Below, piece after piece: positions 1 through 8,100 of a DNA stretch of 64,000 bases. Within the stretch, counting starts at the first letter, position 1. The number at the start of each line of letters is the position of its first letter. The notes under the pieces were generated by a model, which saw nothing but the letters and a program-made list of their open reading frames with translations, searched no databases and was not told where the DNA came from. Source of the stretch: Pseudomonadota bacterium (GTDB lineage: Bacteria > Pseudomonadota > Alphaproteobacteria > Rhizobiales > MH13); assembly GCA_039024915.1 (NCBI GenBank), contig JBCCPK010000001.1, positions 434,001 through 498,000 of the forward strand, read 5' to 3'. Position numbers and translations under genes: made by a program.

Positions 1-60
1 GCTGAGTGGAAGGCGTGGGGGAGGTCATGGCCATGAAGCAAGCCCGGTCGTACTGATGCT
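1..60. other. window edge, no gene assignable
   Basis: All three forward frames are open for only a short distance here. One frame closes at 34-36 and another at 53-55, so the 3' end of a gene lying outside the window is possible but cannot be identified from so little sequence. Confidence 0.3.
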
Positions 61-92
61 GTCCAAAGAAAAAGCGGGCCGCAAGGGCCCGC
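61..92 (-). terminator. intrinsic terminator of mscL
   Basis: Two 7-base GC-only arms, GCGGGCC at 74-80 and GGCCCGC at 86-92, enclose a 5-base loop. Read on the minus strand the stem is followed at once by a T-rich run (complement of 61-73). It lies about 45 bases past the mscL stop codon, which fits a Rho-independent terminator for that gene. Confidence 0.8.
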
Positions 93-137
93 GATCAATC
101 TTATCGCACGTCTGCGAAAGTTGCGAGATGCTAGGGC

Positions 138-560
138 CTAATTGACCTGCTTGGCCATAAGGTCGCGTATTTCGGTCAGAAGCGTTTCTTCTTTTGAGGG
201 CTCGGGCGGTGCCTCGGGCGCTTCTTCTTCCTTGCGCTTCATGTTGTTTACACCCTTGACCACCAGGAACAGTATGAACGCGATGATGAGGAAATTGACG
301 ACCGCCGTGATGAAGCTGCCATAAGCGAGGACGGCTCCCTGCTCTTTGGCAGCATCCAAGGTCGACGCATCGACCGCGGAAGACAAGCCAAGGAAATAGT
401 TGGAGAAGTCGAGGCCGCCAAAAATTGACCCAACGATCGGCATGATGACATCGTCAACCATCGACGACACGATTGTACCAAAGGCGCCACCAATGATAAC
501 GCCGATTGCCAAGTCGAGCACGTTGCCCTTCATGGCAAATTCTTTGAATTCCTTAAGCAC
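138..560 (-). CDS. mscL: large-conductance mechanosensitive channel MscL
   Basis: MscL forms a pentameric inner-membrane pore that opens under high membrane tension and releases solutes during osmotic downshock. The 140-residue product has the family pattern: an amphipathic N-terminal helix, TM1 at about residues 14-42 with the [17 protein letters not shown] pore-lining signature, a periplasmic loop, TM2 at about 78-104, a charged KRKEEE linker and a C-terminal helix that forms the cytoplasmic bundle. I chose the GTG at 560 because an AGGAGCG Shine-Dalgarno sequence sits just upstream and the protein then begins like its relatives ([13 protein letters not shown]). The open frame continues to 752, but that extension has no similarity to MscL. 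The gene is monocistronic and ends at a clear terminator. Confidence 0.96.
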   Translation of the reverse strand: MLKEFKEFAMKGNVLDLAIGVIIGGAFGTIVSSMVDDVIMPIVGSIFGGLDFSNYFLGLSSAVDASTLDAAKEQGAVLAYGSFITAVVNFLIIAFILFLVVKGVNNMKRKEEEAPEAPPEPSKEETLLTEIRDLMAKQVN

Positions 561-865
561 GCAACCGCTCCTGCTTTGTGTTCGGTGGTAAAACTGTCGG
601 CGGCTTCGTTTGTACGCACGCACCGCGTAAAATCGTGATGCGAAACAGTACGGAGCAACCATGACCTTGAAAAGCGCAAATCGTTGGTAATTGCGCATGA
701 ATATGCGGCCGCTTATGCGGCATACAGCCATCAAGTGAGCATACCAAATCAATCGACAACTTGCGCGGAAACCGGTTCGGGCGGTACGCTATCGCCTGAA
801 ATGTTGGTGAGATTTTCATACGGTCAGCGGGCACGGCGGGGCCCGTTTGGCTTGGAGGCGTCGGC
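561..865. other. divergent intergenic region, mscL / sensor kinase
   Basis: This 305-base gap separates two divergent genes and must hold both promoters. I could not fix -35/-10 elements with confidence. The only notable structure is the 8-base direct repeat at 702-721, listed separately. Open frames crossing the gap are spurious. Confidence 0.5.
702..721. repeat. 8-bp direct repeat TATGCGGC, 12-bp period
   Basis: TATGCGGC occurs at 702-709 and again at 714-721, roughly one helical turn apart. The intervening bases make a GCGGCCGC palindrome (705-712) and a GCCGC-TTAT-GCGGC dyad. It lies about 145 bases upstream of the sensor kinase start and could be a regulator binding site, but nothing in the window identifies a binder and chance is possible. 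Confidence 0.3.
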
Positions 866-3800
866 TTGGTTCCCAGTTGGTTAGCCCTAGCGGCCGCGCT
901 CCTGTATATCGGCTTGCTTTTCTGGCTCGCGAGCTACGGTGACAAGAGAGCGGCGCGGAACCCCATCAGGCGTCCGCGACCGACGATGTATGCCTTGGCG
1001 CTAGCTATTTATTGCACAAGCTGGACCTTTTTCGGGTCAGTCGGACTGGCGGCGGTCAGCGGGCTCGACTTCCTTACAATCTACATAGGCCCGATTTTGA
1101 TCCTCACACTCGCGGCACCCTTACTGCGTCATGTGATTGCGCTTTCAAAAGCAGAAAAGATCACCTCGGTCGCTGACTTTTTGTCGGCTCGCTATGGCAA
1201 GAACGGGAGCGTTGCTGCGCTTGCGGCGATCATCTCATTTATTGGGGTGGTTCCGTACATTGCGCTCCAGTTGAAGGCTGTCTCGAGCTCCGTAGGGCTA
1301 TTCTTCCTCCCGCCGGCTGTGGAGCTTAACCCGACCTTCGTTTCGGATACCGCGTTCTTGATCGCTCTGGCCCTGGCTGCGTTTGCAATCCTATTTGGCA
1401 CACGAACGGTGGATGCAAGCGAACATCAAGATGGGTTGATGTTGGCGATTGCAACCGAGTCGGTGGTAAAGCTCGTCGCGTTTGTGATTGTCGGTGCCTT
1501 CGTAACCTTCAGCATGTTCGATGGGTTCGGCGACCTCGTCAATCAAGCCGCTGAGGCAGGTGCTTTGGCGCCGATCACAAGCTCAATTTCCGGTGGAAGT
1601 TTCATTGCCATGACGTTTCTGAGCGCATGCGCAGTGATGCTACTGCCGCGGCAGTTTCACATTCTGGTCGTCGAGAACAATCACCCTGCGGAACTGCAGA
1701 GGGCCCGCTGGTTGTTTCCAGCGTACCTGATCGCCATCAACATTTTCGTGCTGCCCATAGCGCTCGCAGGCAAGATCCTGCTTGGCGGACAGATGGATCC
1801 GGACCTCTTTGTTCTGGGCCTGCCGATGAGCGTTGACGCGCAAGCGATCGCTTTGATCGGCTTCATAGGTGGTCTTTCGGCGGCAACCGCGATGGTCATC
1901 GTGGCGTGCGTTGCGTTGTCAATCATGATCAGCAACGACCTTGTCATGCCATTTGTCGTTCGTCAGCGCGCCGCGAGCGGGCAGCCCCACGAGTTGGGAC
2001 GGTTGGTCATCAACATTCGGCGCGCCGCGATCGTCGCAATCGTTTTGTTGTCGTATGTCTATTACCGCGTTGCCGGCGGCACGGCGGCGTTGGCCGATAT
2101 CGGTCTGCTTTCCTTTGCAGCGATCGCGCAGATGGCCCCACCCTTCTTCATTGGCCTGGTTTGGAAGCGTGGGACTGCGCGTGGCGCGGTGGCGGGGATG
2201 CTGGCGGGTTTGGCTGTATGGACTTACACGCTGCTCGTTCCCAACCTCATCGCCTCGGGCGCGCTACCGGGCGGACTACTGGAAAGTGGGCCGTTTGGCC
2301 TGATGTTCTTGCATCCGCAGCAGCTGTTCACGATTGCATTCGATCCGCTAACCCATGGCGTCTTCTGGAGCATGGTTGCGAACATCGGCGCGTACTTCCT
2401 TGTATCTCTTGCGCGGCGACCTGAACCTATTGAGCGGCTCCAAGCGCAAATCTTCGTGCCGTCAGACCTCTCTCCGACACCCGCGCTGCGCATGGCCCGT
2501 ACGAAGGTGAACATTGCCGAGCTGCAGGCGACCGTTGCGCGTTACCTGGGCGAAGAAAGGACGCGACGGTCCTTTCAGAGTTTCGCGCAGGAAAAAGGTG
2601 CTCGCCTGCTCCCGTCCAGCGAAGCCGATATTCACGCGTTGCGCTTCGCAGAGCAGCTGCTAGCCAGTGCGATCGGCGCTGCGTCCTCGCGGCTTGTCAT
2701 GACGCTGATGCTACGCCGTCATCAAACCTCCTCTCGAGAGGCGATGAAACTGCTCGATGAAGCCAGCTCGGCTATCCAATACAATCGGGACCTGTTGCAA
2801 ACCGCACTCGATCAAGTGCGACAGGGCATTTCGGTGTACGACCGCGACCTCAATCTGATCTGCTGGAACCGGCAGTTTCGCGATTTGCTCGGCGTACCAC
2901 CCGAGCTTGGACAGGTGGGAACGTCGCTGCACACGATATTGCGACACATCGCGGAGGCCGGCGGTTTCGGACCGGGTAGCCCCAGTCGGTTGGTGGACGC
3001 GCGCATCGAGCGGATGGTGCTGGACATGACCACCTTTACCGAAACCCTTCATCCGTCTGGATTGGTTCTGGAAGTGCGGACCAACCCGATGCCCGACGGC
3101 GGCATCGTGACGACCTTCACCGACATCACGGAAAGGGAACGCGCCGCCGAAGATCTTGCGCAGATCAACGAGGATCTCGAACAACGGGTCAGAGACCGCA
3201 CGGAGGAACTGACCGCAGTCAACCAGGAGCTCGATCGCGCCCGGCAGGTCGCTGAAAGTGCCAACATTTCAAAGACACGGTTTCTAGCAGCAGCAAGTCA
3301 CGATATCCTTCAACCACTGAATGCGGCACGCCTCTACACCTCGACGCTCACAGCAACTGACCTCCCCGGTGCAGCAAACAAGCAAGCTCAAAACATCGAT
3401 CGGTCGCTGCTCGCCGTCGAGGATATCCTTGGCGCGCTTCTGGACATATCGAGGCTTGATGCTGGCGTTATGAAGCCTGATCCCAGCATTTTCCCGCTGC
3501 AGGACATGTTTGATCAGCTCGAGTTGGAATTTGGACCAATCGCGCGCGAGAAAGGGTTGCGGCTCTGCTTTGTTAAAAGCTCCCTCGCGATCCGTACCGA
3601 CCGCAGCCTGTTCAAGCGGGTGCTGCAAAATCTGGTTTCCAACGCCATTAAGTACACCAAAGATGGCGGCGTGGTTGTGGGTGTTCGCCGACGCGGCAAG
3701 CCTGGCGTCGTCGCGACCTATGACACCGGGATCGGTATGTCAGAACGCGAACAGCGGGTCGTCTTTGAGGAGTTCAAGCGCCTCGACGACGGTGCGCGGA

Positions 3801-4393
3801 CCGCAGGTGGTCTTGGGCTTGGCCTATCGATCGTCGATCGGATTGCGCAGGTTCTCGATCTCGATATCTCCGTTGCGTCAAAGCAAGGGAAAGGATCGTG
3901 TTTTGCAGTAAAGCTCCCGCAAACGGTCGAACTACCTCTCCCGGCTCCGGCAAGCGACATACCGCGGCTGTCGACCGCATCATCGCCCGGGCGCAACGCT
4001 GATCTCGCAGGCATGGTGGTCTTTTGTATCGACAATGAGCGGGCAATACTTGATGGGATGCAAGGACTTTTGAGCCGTTGGGGCGCGATCTCGGTCGTCG
4101 GTGCCACAGCACAGGACCTGAAGGCGGAAGCTGCAAATGCCCAGCTCAGGCCAGACGTCATCTTGGCCGATTTCCATCTTGACGAGGGCACAGGCATTGA
4201 GGCGGTCAAAGCACTGCGCTGGACATTTGGCGCCAGCGTCCCTGCTATTTTGATCACCGCGGATAGGTCTGAAGAAACAAAAACACAGGCCGAGCGTGTC
4301 GGCATGAATATCCTGCACAAGCCGATTAAACCGGCTGCACTGAGAGGCCTTTTAGCGAAGTATCGCGCCGTAGACCCGGCGGCCGCAGAATAG
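866..4393 (+). CDS. SSS-family hybrid sensor histidine kinase (CrbS/MxtR-like)
   Basis: This 1175-residue inner-membrane protein starts with a sodium:solute symporter-like domain (about 1-510, some 12-13 hydrophobic helices). A linker, a PAS domain (about 638-755) and a short coiled coil follow. The HisKA H-box ASHDILQPLN has the phospho-acceptor His at about residue 812. The HATPase carries an N-box (QNLVSNAIKYT, about 918), DTGIGM and GLGLGLS. A receiver domain holds the likely acceptor Asp at about 1102 (LADFHLDEG). Family knowledge: CrbS/MxtR kinases of this layout work with LuxR-type regulators (CrbR/ErdR) to control acetate and carbon use. Just such a regulator is encoded convergently next door. 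The start is a TTG at 866 preceded by GGAGG at 854-858. Whether the symporter domain transports or only senses is not visible. Confidence 0.92.
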   Translation: MVPSWLALAAALLYIGLLFWLASYGDKRAARNPIRRPRPTMYALALAIYCTSWTFFGSVGLAAVSGLDFLTIYIGPILILTLAAPLLRHVIALSKAEKITSVADFLSARYGKNGSVAALAAIISFIGVVPYIALQLKAVSSSVGLFFLPPAVELNPTFVSDTAFLIALALAAFAILFGTRTVDASEHQDGLMLAIATESVVKLVAFVIVGAFVTFSMFDGFGDLVNQAAEAGALAPITSSISGGSFIAMTFLSACAVMLLPRQFHILVVENNHPAELQRARWLFPAYLIAINIFVLPIALAGKILLGGQMDPDLFVLGLPMSVDAQAIALIGFIGGLSAATAMVIVACVALSIMISNDLVMPFVVRQRAASGQPHELGRLVINIRRAAIVAIVLLSYVYYRVAGGTAALADIGLLSFAAIAQMAPPFFIGLVWKRGTARGAVAGMLAGLAVWTYTLLVPNLIASGALPGGLLESGPFGLMFLHPQQLFTIAFDPLTHGVFWSMVANIGAYFLVSLARRPEPIERLQAQIFVPSDLSPTPALRMARTKVNIAELQATVARYLGEERTRRSFQSFAQEKGARLLPSSEADIHALRFAEQLLASAIGAASSRLVMTLMLRRHQTSSREAMKLLDEASSAIQYNRDLLQTALDQVRQGISVYDRDLNLICWNRQFRDLLGVPPELGQVGTSLHTILRHIAEAGGFGPGSPSRLVDARIERMVLDMTTFTETLHPSGLVLEVRTNPMPDGGIVTTFTDITERERAAEDLAQINEDLEQRVRDRTEELTAVNQELDRARQVAESANISKTRFLAAASHDILQPLNAARLYTSTLTATDLPGAANKQAQNIDRSLLAVEDILGALLDISRLDAGVMKPDPSIFPLQDMFDQLELEFGPIAREKGLRLCFVKSSLAIRTDRSLFKRVLQNLVSNAIKYTKDGGVVVGVRRRGKPGVVATYDTGIGMSEREQRVVFEEFKRLDDGARTAGGLGLGLSIVDRIAQVLDLDISVASKQGKGSCFAVKLPQTVELPLPAPASDIPRLSTASSPGRNADLAGMVVFCIDNERAILDGMQGLLSRWGAISVVGATAQDLKAEAANAQLRPDVILADFHLDEGTGIEAVKALRWTFGASVPAILITADRSEETKTQAERVGMNILHKPIKPAALRGLLAKYRAVDPAAAE

Positions 4394-4443
4394 ACTGCGC
4401 CCCCAGGTCAGAGTTATCGATGGTAACCGCAAGGTACGTGCGA

Positions 4444-5121
4444 CTAGTGCGCCAGCTCAGCGACGGCATCCTGCCAATTGCCCATCTCGATGCGCGAAGC
4501 AGCGATGACGGCCTGAGTACGACTTTCGACGTTCAGCTTTTGCAGGATCGCAGAAACATGCGCCTTCACCGTCGCTTCGGAAACGCCGAGTTCATAAGCG
4601 ATCTGCTTGTTGAGCAAGCCCTGGCTGAGCATCATAAGGACGCGCACCTGTTGGGGCGTTAGCGAAGACAAGCGCTTGGCTAGCGCTGCCGCCTCGTCAT
4701 CGTCTGGAGCATTTGCGAGGTCGAGACCGCGCGGCGTCCAGATATCACCCGCAAGGATCGCTTCGATTCCTTCGGAAATCTCCTCAACAGGAAGTGACTT
4801 GGGCATGAACCCGGCGGCACCAAAATCAAGGGCGCGACGAATGATGGCTTGATCTTCGGTTGCGGAGACGATGCAAACCGGAACCGCTGGATACTGGGCT
4901 CGCAAATACATCAGACCAGAGAAGCCTTGAACGCCCGGCATGTTCAGATCGAGCAGGATAAGGTCGACATCATCGCCTGCCTGCAACTGCGCGGTGACAG
5001 CATCGATATCGCCTGCCTCTGAGATAGCAGCACCCGGAAACTGGGTTGCCACCGTTATCTTCAACGCATCGCGAAACAGCGGATGGTCGTCGGCGATGAT
5101 GAAATGCTGGCCAGTTGACAT
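4444..5121 (-). CDS. LuxR/NarL-type response regulator (CrbR/ErdR-like)
   Basis: A 225-residue two-domain regulator. The receiver domain (about 5-120) has the acidic pair DD near residue 11, the phospho-acceptor Asp58 in LLDLNMP, Ser86 of the switch region and the conserved Lys in FMPKS. A LuxR-type helix-turn-helix follows (about 155-215: LTPQQVRVLMML, NKQIAYELGVSEATVKAHVS). Phosphorylation would activate DNA binding. The gene faces the SSS-type hybrid kinase across only 50 bases. That arrangement and the domain types match CrbS-CrbR systems, which activate acetyl-CoA synthetase genes in Pseudomonas and Vibrio. The pairing and target here are inference, since no acs gene lies in the window. 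Overlapping open frames on the other strand are shadows. Confidence 0.93.
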   Translation of the reverse strand: MSTGQHFIIADDHPLFRDALKITVATQFPGAAISEAGDIDAVTAQLQAGDDVDLILLDLNMPGVQGFSGLMYLRAQYPAVPVCIVSATEDQAIIRRALDFGAAGFMPKSLPVEEISEGIEAILAGDIWTPRGLDLANAPDDDEAAALAKRLSSLTPQQVRVLMMLSQGLLNKQIAYELGVSEATVKAHVSAILQKLNVESRTQAVIAASRIEMGNWQDAVAELAH

Positions 5122-5272
5122 TGATGATTGCCCCCGATTTGAGCGGCAGCCCGATTACGCGCCGCTTTCTATTGAAACCGTTTTCGGCATCATTCCGATT
5201 GTGACAGTAATTTCAAGCCCTATGCACCTTTAGTAGGCATTCTTGCGTATCAGAAAGTGCTAAACTAGCTGC

Positions 5273-5602
5273 CTACTCCTTGGGCAGCGAGGACAACCGG
5301 GCCCGAAGAGACTGCCAGCGCAAGAGCAACCAAACAACTGCAACTGCATTGCCCAGCAAACAAAGTGCGGCGATCCATAAGGCAGTTGCCGCGCGCCAGC
5401 CGTCCGCAAATGCGATAATGACAGCGAAAAGAACAAAACCCAGGTAGAGATCGAAAAGCGAAACAACACCCCAGGGATCGCTGGCGATCGCCGAGAAGCT
5501 CTCCAGAAAGTTGGCGGATGTTGACGCCCAGACCACAAGGCCAATGAACACAACACCGAGGGTGGCAATGGTAATGGGCCATATCAGCTGTGATTTTGGC
5601 AT
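5273..5602 (-). CDS. small three-helix membrane protein, DUF1475/DUF2834-like
   Basis: The 109-residue product is mostly hydrophobic. It has three predicted membrane helices (about 7-27, 46-66 and 70-94) and a short basic C-terminus. The segment with GVVSLFDLYLGFVLF resembles a pattern I associate with the DUF1475/DUF2834 families of small membrane proteins, but the match is from memory and function is unknown. It lies upstream of the response regulator on the same strand with a 151-base gap, so co-transcription is possible but not shown. Two other frames of similar length overlap it; this one is chosen for its membrane-protein composition and clean ATG. Confidence 0.65.
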   Translation of the reverse strand: MPKSQLIWPITIATLGVVFIGLVVWASTSANFLESFSAIASDPWGVVSLFDLYLGFVLFAVIIAFADGWRAATALWIAALCLLGNAVAVVWLLLRWQSLRARLSSLPKE

Positions 5603-5683
5603 TTCGGAGCCTTGTGGGTTTTGACTTCCTCAGCAGTGTTTTACGAAGGCGATGCTATTTGGTTTGTTGAGAAGTAGCCGTGC

Positions 5684-6673
5684 ATGACTGAAACACCCGA
5701 CGCGGTTTCCGAGCCGCCATCCGCATTCAGCGCCTGCCATGGTGTGGCTGCCGCCCGAAACCCGTTCGATCCCTCTTTGGTTTCTAAAGAAACTGAGACC
5801 TTCAATCAGAGCTTGCTTGAAACGCTCTCCGCGCTCGCTGATCCATGGGCGAGCCCGCCCCACATTATCCGAAAGGCGCGCGCGGAGGGCAAAGGACCAT
5901 TCCCGCTGGAACCTAAGCTTGAGGCTGCTCAATGGATAGAAAAGGACGGCGTCCGACTGAGGGTGATCGCACCGGATGTGGGTGAACCGCGCGGTGTTTT
6001 CCTTCACATCCACGGCGGGGGATGGATGTACGGGCAGGCTGATTTTCAGGACCCGATGTTGGCGCGCTTTGCCAACGCAACCGGCTTTTTGTGCGCAAGC
6101 GTCGCCTACCGCCTCGCGCCAGAACACCCCTTCCCCGCTGCACCAGACGATTGCATGACCGCAGCACTTTGGGCCTTTTCAAAGGGGCTGCCAGTTGTCC
6201 TTGGCGGCGAATCGGCGGGGGCAAACCTTGCAGTCCTGACCGCACTTGGGCTACGCGAGCGCCGCCTCGATGCTGCGGGCCTTGTCCTGCTTGCGGGGTG
6301 TTTTGACCTGTCTTTAACGCCGTCGGCACGCAGCTGGGGCTCTGACAAGCTGGTGCTCAATACCCGGGATATAAGCCTGTTTGCGGCAAACTATGTGCCA
6401 GCTTTCATAGAGCCGCGCAGCCCAGCTGTGTCCCCGCTTTACGCGTCCCTCGAAGGACTGCCGCCATGTTTCATCAGCGTTGGGACCGCCGACCCGCTGC
6501 TGGACGACAGCCTGTTTCTGCACAGCCGTCTTTGTGCAGCTGGCGTACGCTCGGAGCTTGCTGTCGCGCCAGGCGGCTGCCATGTGTTCCACGTTTATGA
6601 TTTGCAGATCTCGCGAGAGGCCGAGACTGCCACACACGCTTTCATCGATACGCTGGTAGATACAACACCATGA
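5684..6673 (+). CDS. alpha/beta-hydrolase fold-3 esterase (HSL family)
   Basis: The 329-residue cytoplasmic hydrolase has the hormone-sensitive-lipase signature: the oxyanion-hole HGGGW motif (His110-Trp114), nucleophile Ser177 in GESAG, and plausible triad partners Asp270 (GTADPLLDD) and His300 (GCHVFH). Family members cleave short-chain carboxylic esters or amides. The stop codon overlaps the start of the following hotdog thioesterase (ATGA), so the two are translationally coupled. That suggests a shared pathway in which an ester and a CoA thioester are hydrolysed. The real substrate cannot be read from the sequence. The ribosome-binding site before the ATG is weak. Confidence 0.9.
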   Translation: MTETPDAVSEPPSAFSACHGVAAARNPFDPSLVSKETETFNQSLLETLSALADPWASPPHIIRKARAEGKGPFPLEPKLEAAQWIEKDGVRLRVIAPDVGEPRGVFLHIHGGGWMYGQADFQDPMLARFANATGFLCASVAYRLAPEHPFPAAPDDCMTAALWAFSKGLPVVLGGESAGANLAVLTALGLRERRLDAAGLVLLAGCFDLSLTPSARSWGSDKLVLNTRDISLFAANYVPAFIEPRSPAVSPLYASLEGLPPCFISVGTADPLLDDSLFLHSRLCAAGVRSELAVAPGGCHVFHVYDLQISREAETATHAFIDTLVDTTP

Positions 6674-7563
6674 TAGGGCCCATCGAGACGCTTCGCGACA
6701 CCGCAAACAGTTGGGAGTGCGACGAGAACGATCATATCAATATCAAGTCCTATGCGCGTCGGTTCGACGATGCTGTGCGGGCCTTTCTGGTTGAAGCGCG
6801 CTGGCAGATACCGCATCGCACCTCCCGGCTGATCCGCTTTCATGCCGAATTGCGAGGCGGCGAACCGGTCAACGGTACGACGGCGATCGTCGCGATCGAC
6901 GGTGGACAAGTGGCGCTCGAACACCGGCTGTACGCCAGCCACAGAATGGTGAACGGCGAACCACTGCTGTCCGCAACAGCGCTTGACTTGTTGCCAGATG
7001 TCGAGCGCGAAGACCTTTCGGCGTTTGATCTAACGTCTGCAAGCGCAGATGCTCTGCCCAAAACCGGAGGATTGGACGCCAACCAAACCCTCCATGTGAG
7101 CGGGCTGGATCGGCTACCGGTTACCTATAAGGGGGTTGTGCCAAACGACGCGTTCGGGCCAGAGGCGGAAAGTACCAACGGTCCCAGGCTAAATGACCAT
7201 TACCTGGTGGGCATCATTTCTGATGCTGCCACCCATATTTGGGCGGAAGCAGGTGCAACCGACGACTGGCTGCGAGAGCGGGGCTGGGGTCGCGCAGCGG
7301 TCCAATTGAGACTTCGCTACGGCACGCGGCCCCAAGCCGGAGATGTCGTCGACATCCGCAGCGCTATCGTAGCGTTCACGCGCAAGACGGTGAGTTATCG
7401 TCACCTGATCGTCAATCAGATGACCGAGACGGTTATCGCCGAAGCGACCATAACCAGCCTCATGCTTGACCTGTCGGCTAGACGGGCCATGCCGTGGCCC
7501 GATGAAAACCTGAAGCACCTGCACCAAAAAGTCGCCGAATTTGATGAGAGCTACTCGAGCTGA
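6670..7563 (+). CDS. double-hotdog thioesterase-like protein
   Basis: 297 residues containing two consecutive hotdog-like halves. The first (about 8-130) begins with WECDENDHINIKSYARRFDDA, the usual acyl-CoA thioesterase helix region with an Asp/Asn-His pair. The second (about 150-285) has LNDHYLVGIISDAATHIW followed by beta strands. Tandem hotdog proteins act as acyl-CoA thioesterases; betainyl-CoA thioesterases of carnitine breakdown have a similar layout, but this assignment is only a possibility. The gene is coupled by a 4-base overlap to the upstream esterase. Its 3' end overlaps the convergent secreted coiled-coil gene by 13 bases. Confidence 0.75.
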   Translation: MIGPIETLRDTANSWECDENDHINIKSYARRFDDAVRAFLVEARWQIPHRTSRLIRFHAELRGGEPVNGTTAIVAIDGGQVALEHRLYASHRMVNGEPLLSATALDLLPDVEREDLSAFDLTSASADALPKTGGLDANQTLHVSGLDRLPVTYKGVVPNDAFGPEAESTNGPRLNDHYLVGIISDAATHIWAEAGATDDWLRERGWGRAAVQLRLRYGTRPQAGDVVDIRSAIVAFTRKTVSYRHLIVNQMTETVIAEATITSLMLDLSARRAMPWPDENLKHLHQKVAEFDESYSS

Positions 7564-8045
7564 TCGGCGGAAGGATTTTGTTGAATGTCGTCTCGCAAGC
7601 GGTGCACCATACCAAAAAAGCGACGCATAACTTCTTCAGCAGTATCCATCACAACATCAATTTCCTGATCGCTGGGGAGACCCATCCTCGACGCAATTTC
7701 ATTGTCGGGAGCCCGATCTTGACCGGCACTCGCAACAACCTGTTCGAGCTGGTCGACTTCGGCACGCAGCCGTTCGTTCTCGGTATCCAGACGATTGATC
7801 TCGGCCTCGTATGCGAGACGATCATCGGGCGACAGGCGGCAGACCCATCCGATATCTTCGTTTCGACACTGTGAAACGTCGCCCGTGCGTCGATTGATCC
7901 GCAAAAGCCCGTCGTCAGTCTGCACAACGTGGAACTGGTCGTCGGCAAGAGGTTCTGTGACAAGTTGAGCTTGCGCACCGGTGGCAAGCAAGGCCGTACT
8001 AGCCCATATCAAGACTACGGAAGTTCGCATCTTACGCTGGCACAT
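7551..8045 (-). CDS. secreted coiled-coil protein of unknown function
   Basis: I do not recognise this 164-residue protein. It has a convincing signal peptide (basic start, hydrophobic core, cleavage after about residue 26 at AQA-QL), so it should be periplasmic or secreted. Mature features are two cysteines (60 and 69) that could form a disulfide, a charged coiled-coil segment at about 74-107 (EAEINRLDTENERLRAEV) and an acidic C-terminal helix. An AGAGGGG-type Shine-Dalgarno sequence five bases before the ATG at 8045 supports this start; a second Met at residue 6 is the alternative. It is divergent from the Lhr-like helicase, about 55 bases apart, and convergent with the thioesterase. Confidence 0.7.
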   Translation of the reverse strand: MCQRKMRTSVVLIWASTALLATGAQAQLVTEPLADDQFHVVQTDDGLLRINRRTGDVSQCRNEDIGWVCRLSPDDRLAYEAEINRLDTENERLRAEVDQLEQVVASAGQDRAPDNEIASRMGLPSDQEIDVVMDTAEEVMRRFFGMVHRLRDDIQQNPSADQLE

Positions 8046-8100
8046 GGCAGCCCCTCTTGCCGCGGACAGGAATCAATATGAACGTAACGGCAAACACTGT

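Noticed and set aside
5232-5277. AGTAGGCA / TGCCTACT inverted repeat at the end of the small membrane protein gene
   Set aside because: The arms are 30 bases apart and one overlaps the stop codon; too loose for a terminator and probably chance.
7981-8100. N-terminal extension of the helicase frame
   Set aside because: Overlaps the divergent secreted-protein gene and its ribosome-binding site; the sequence is unlike helicase N-termini.
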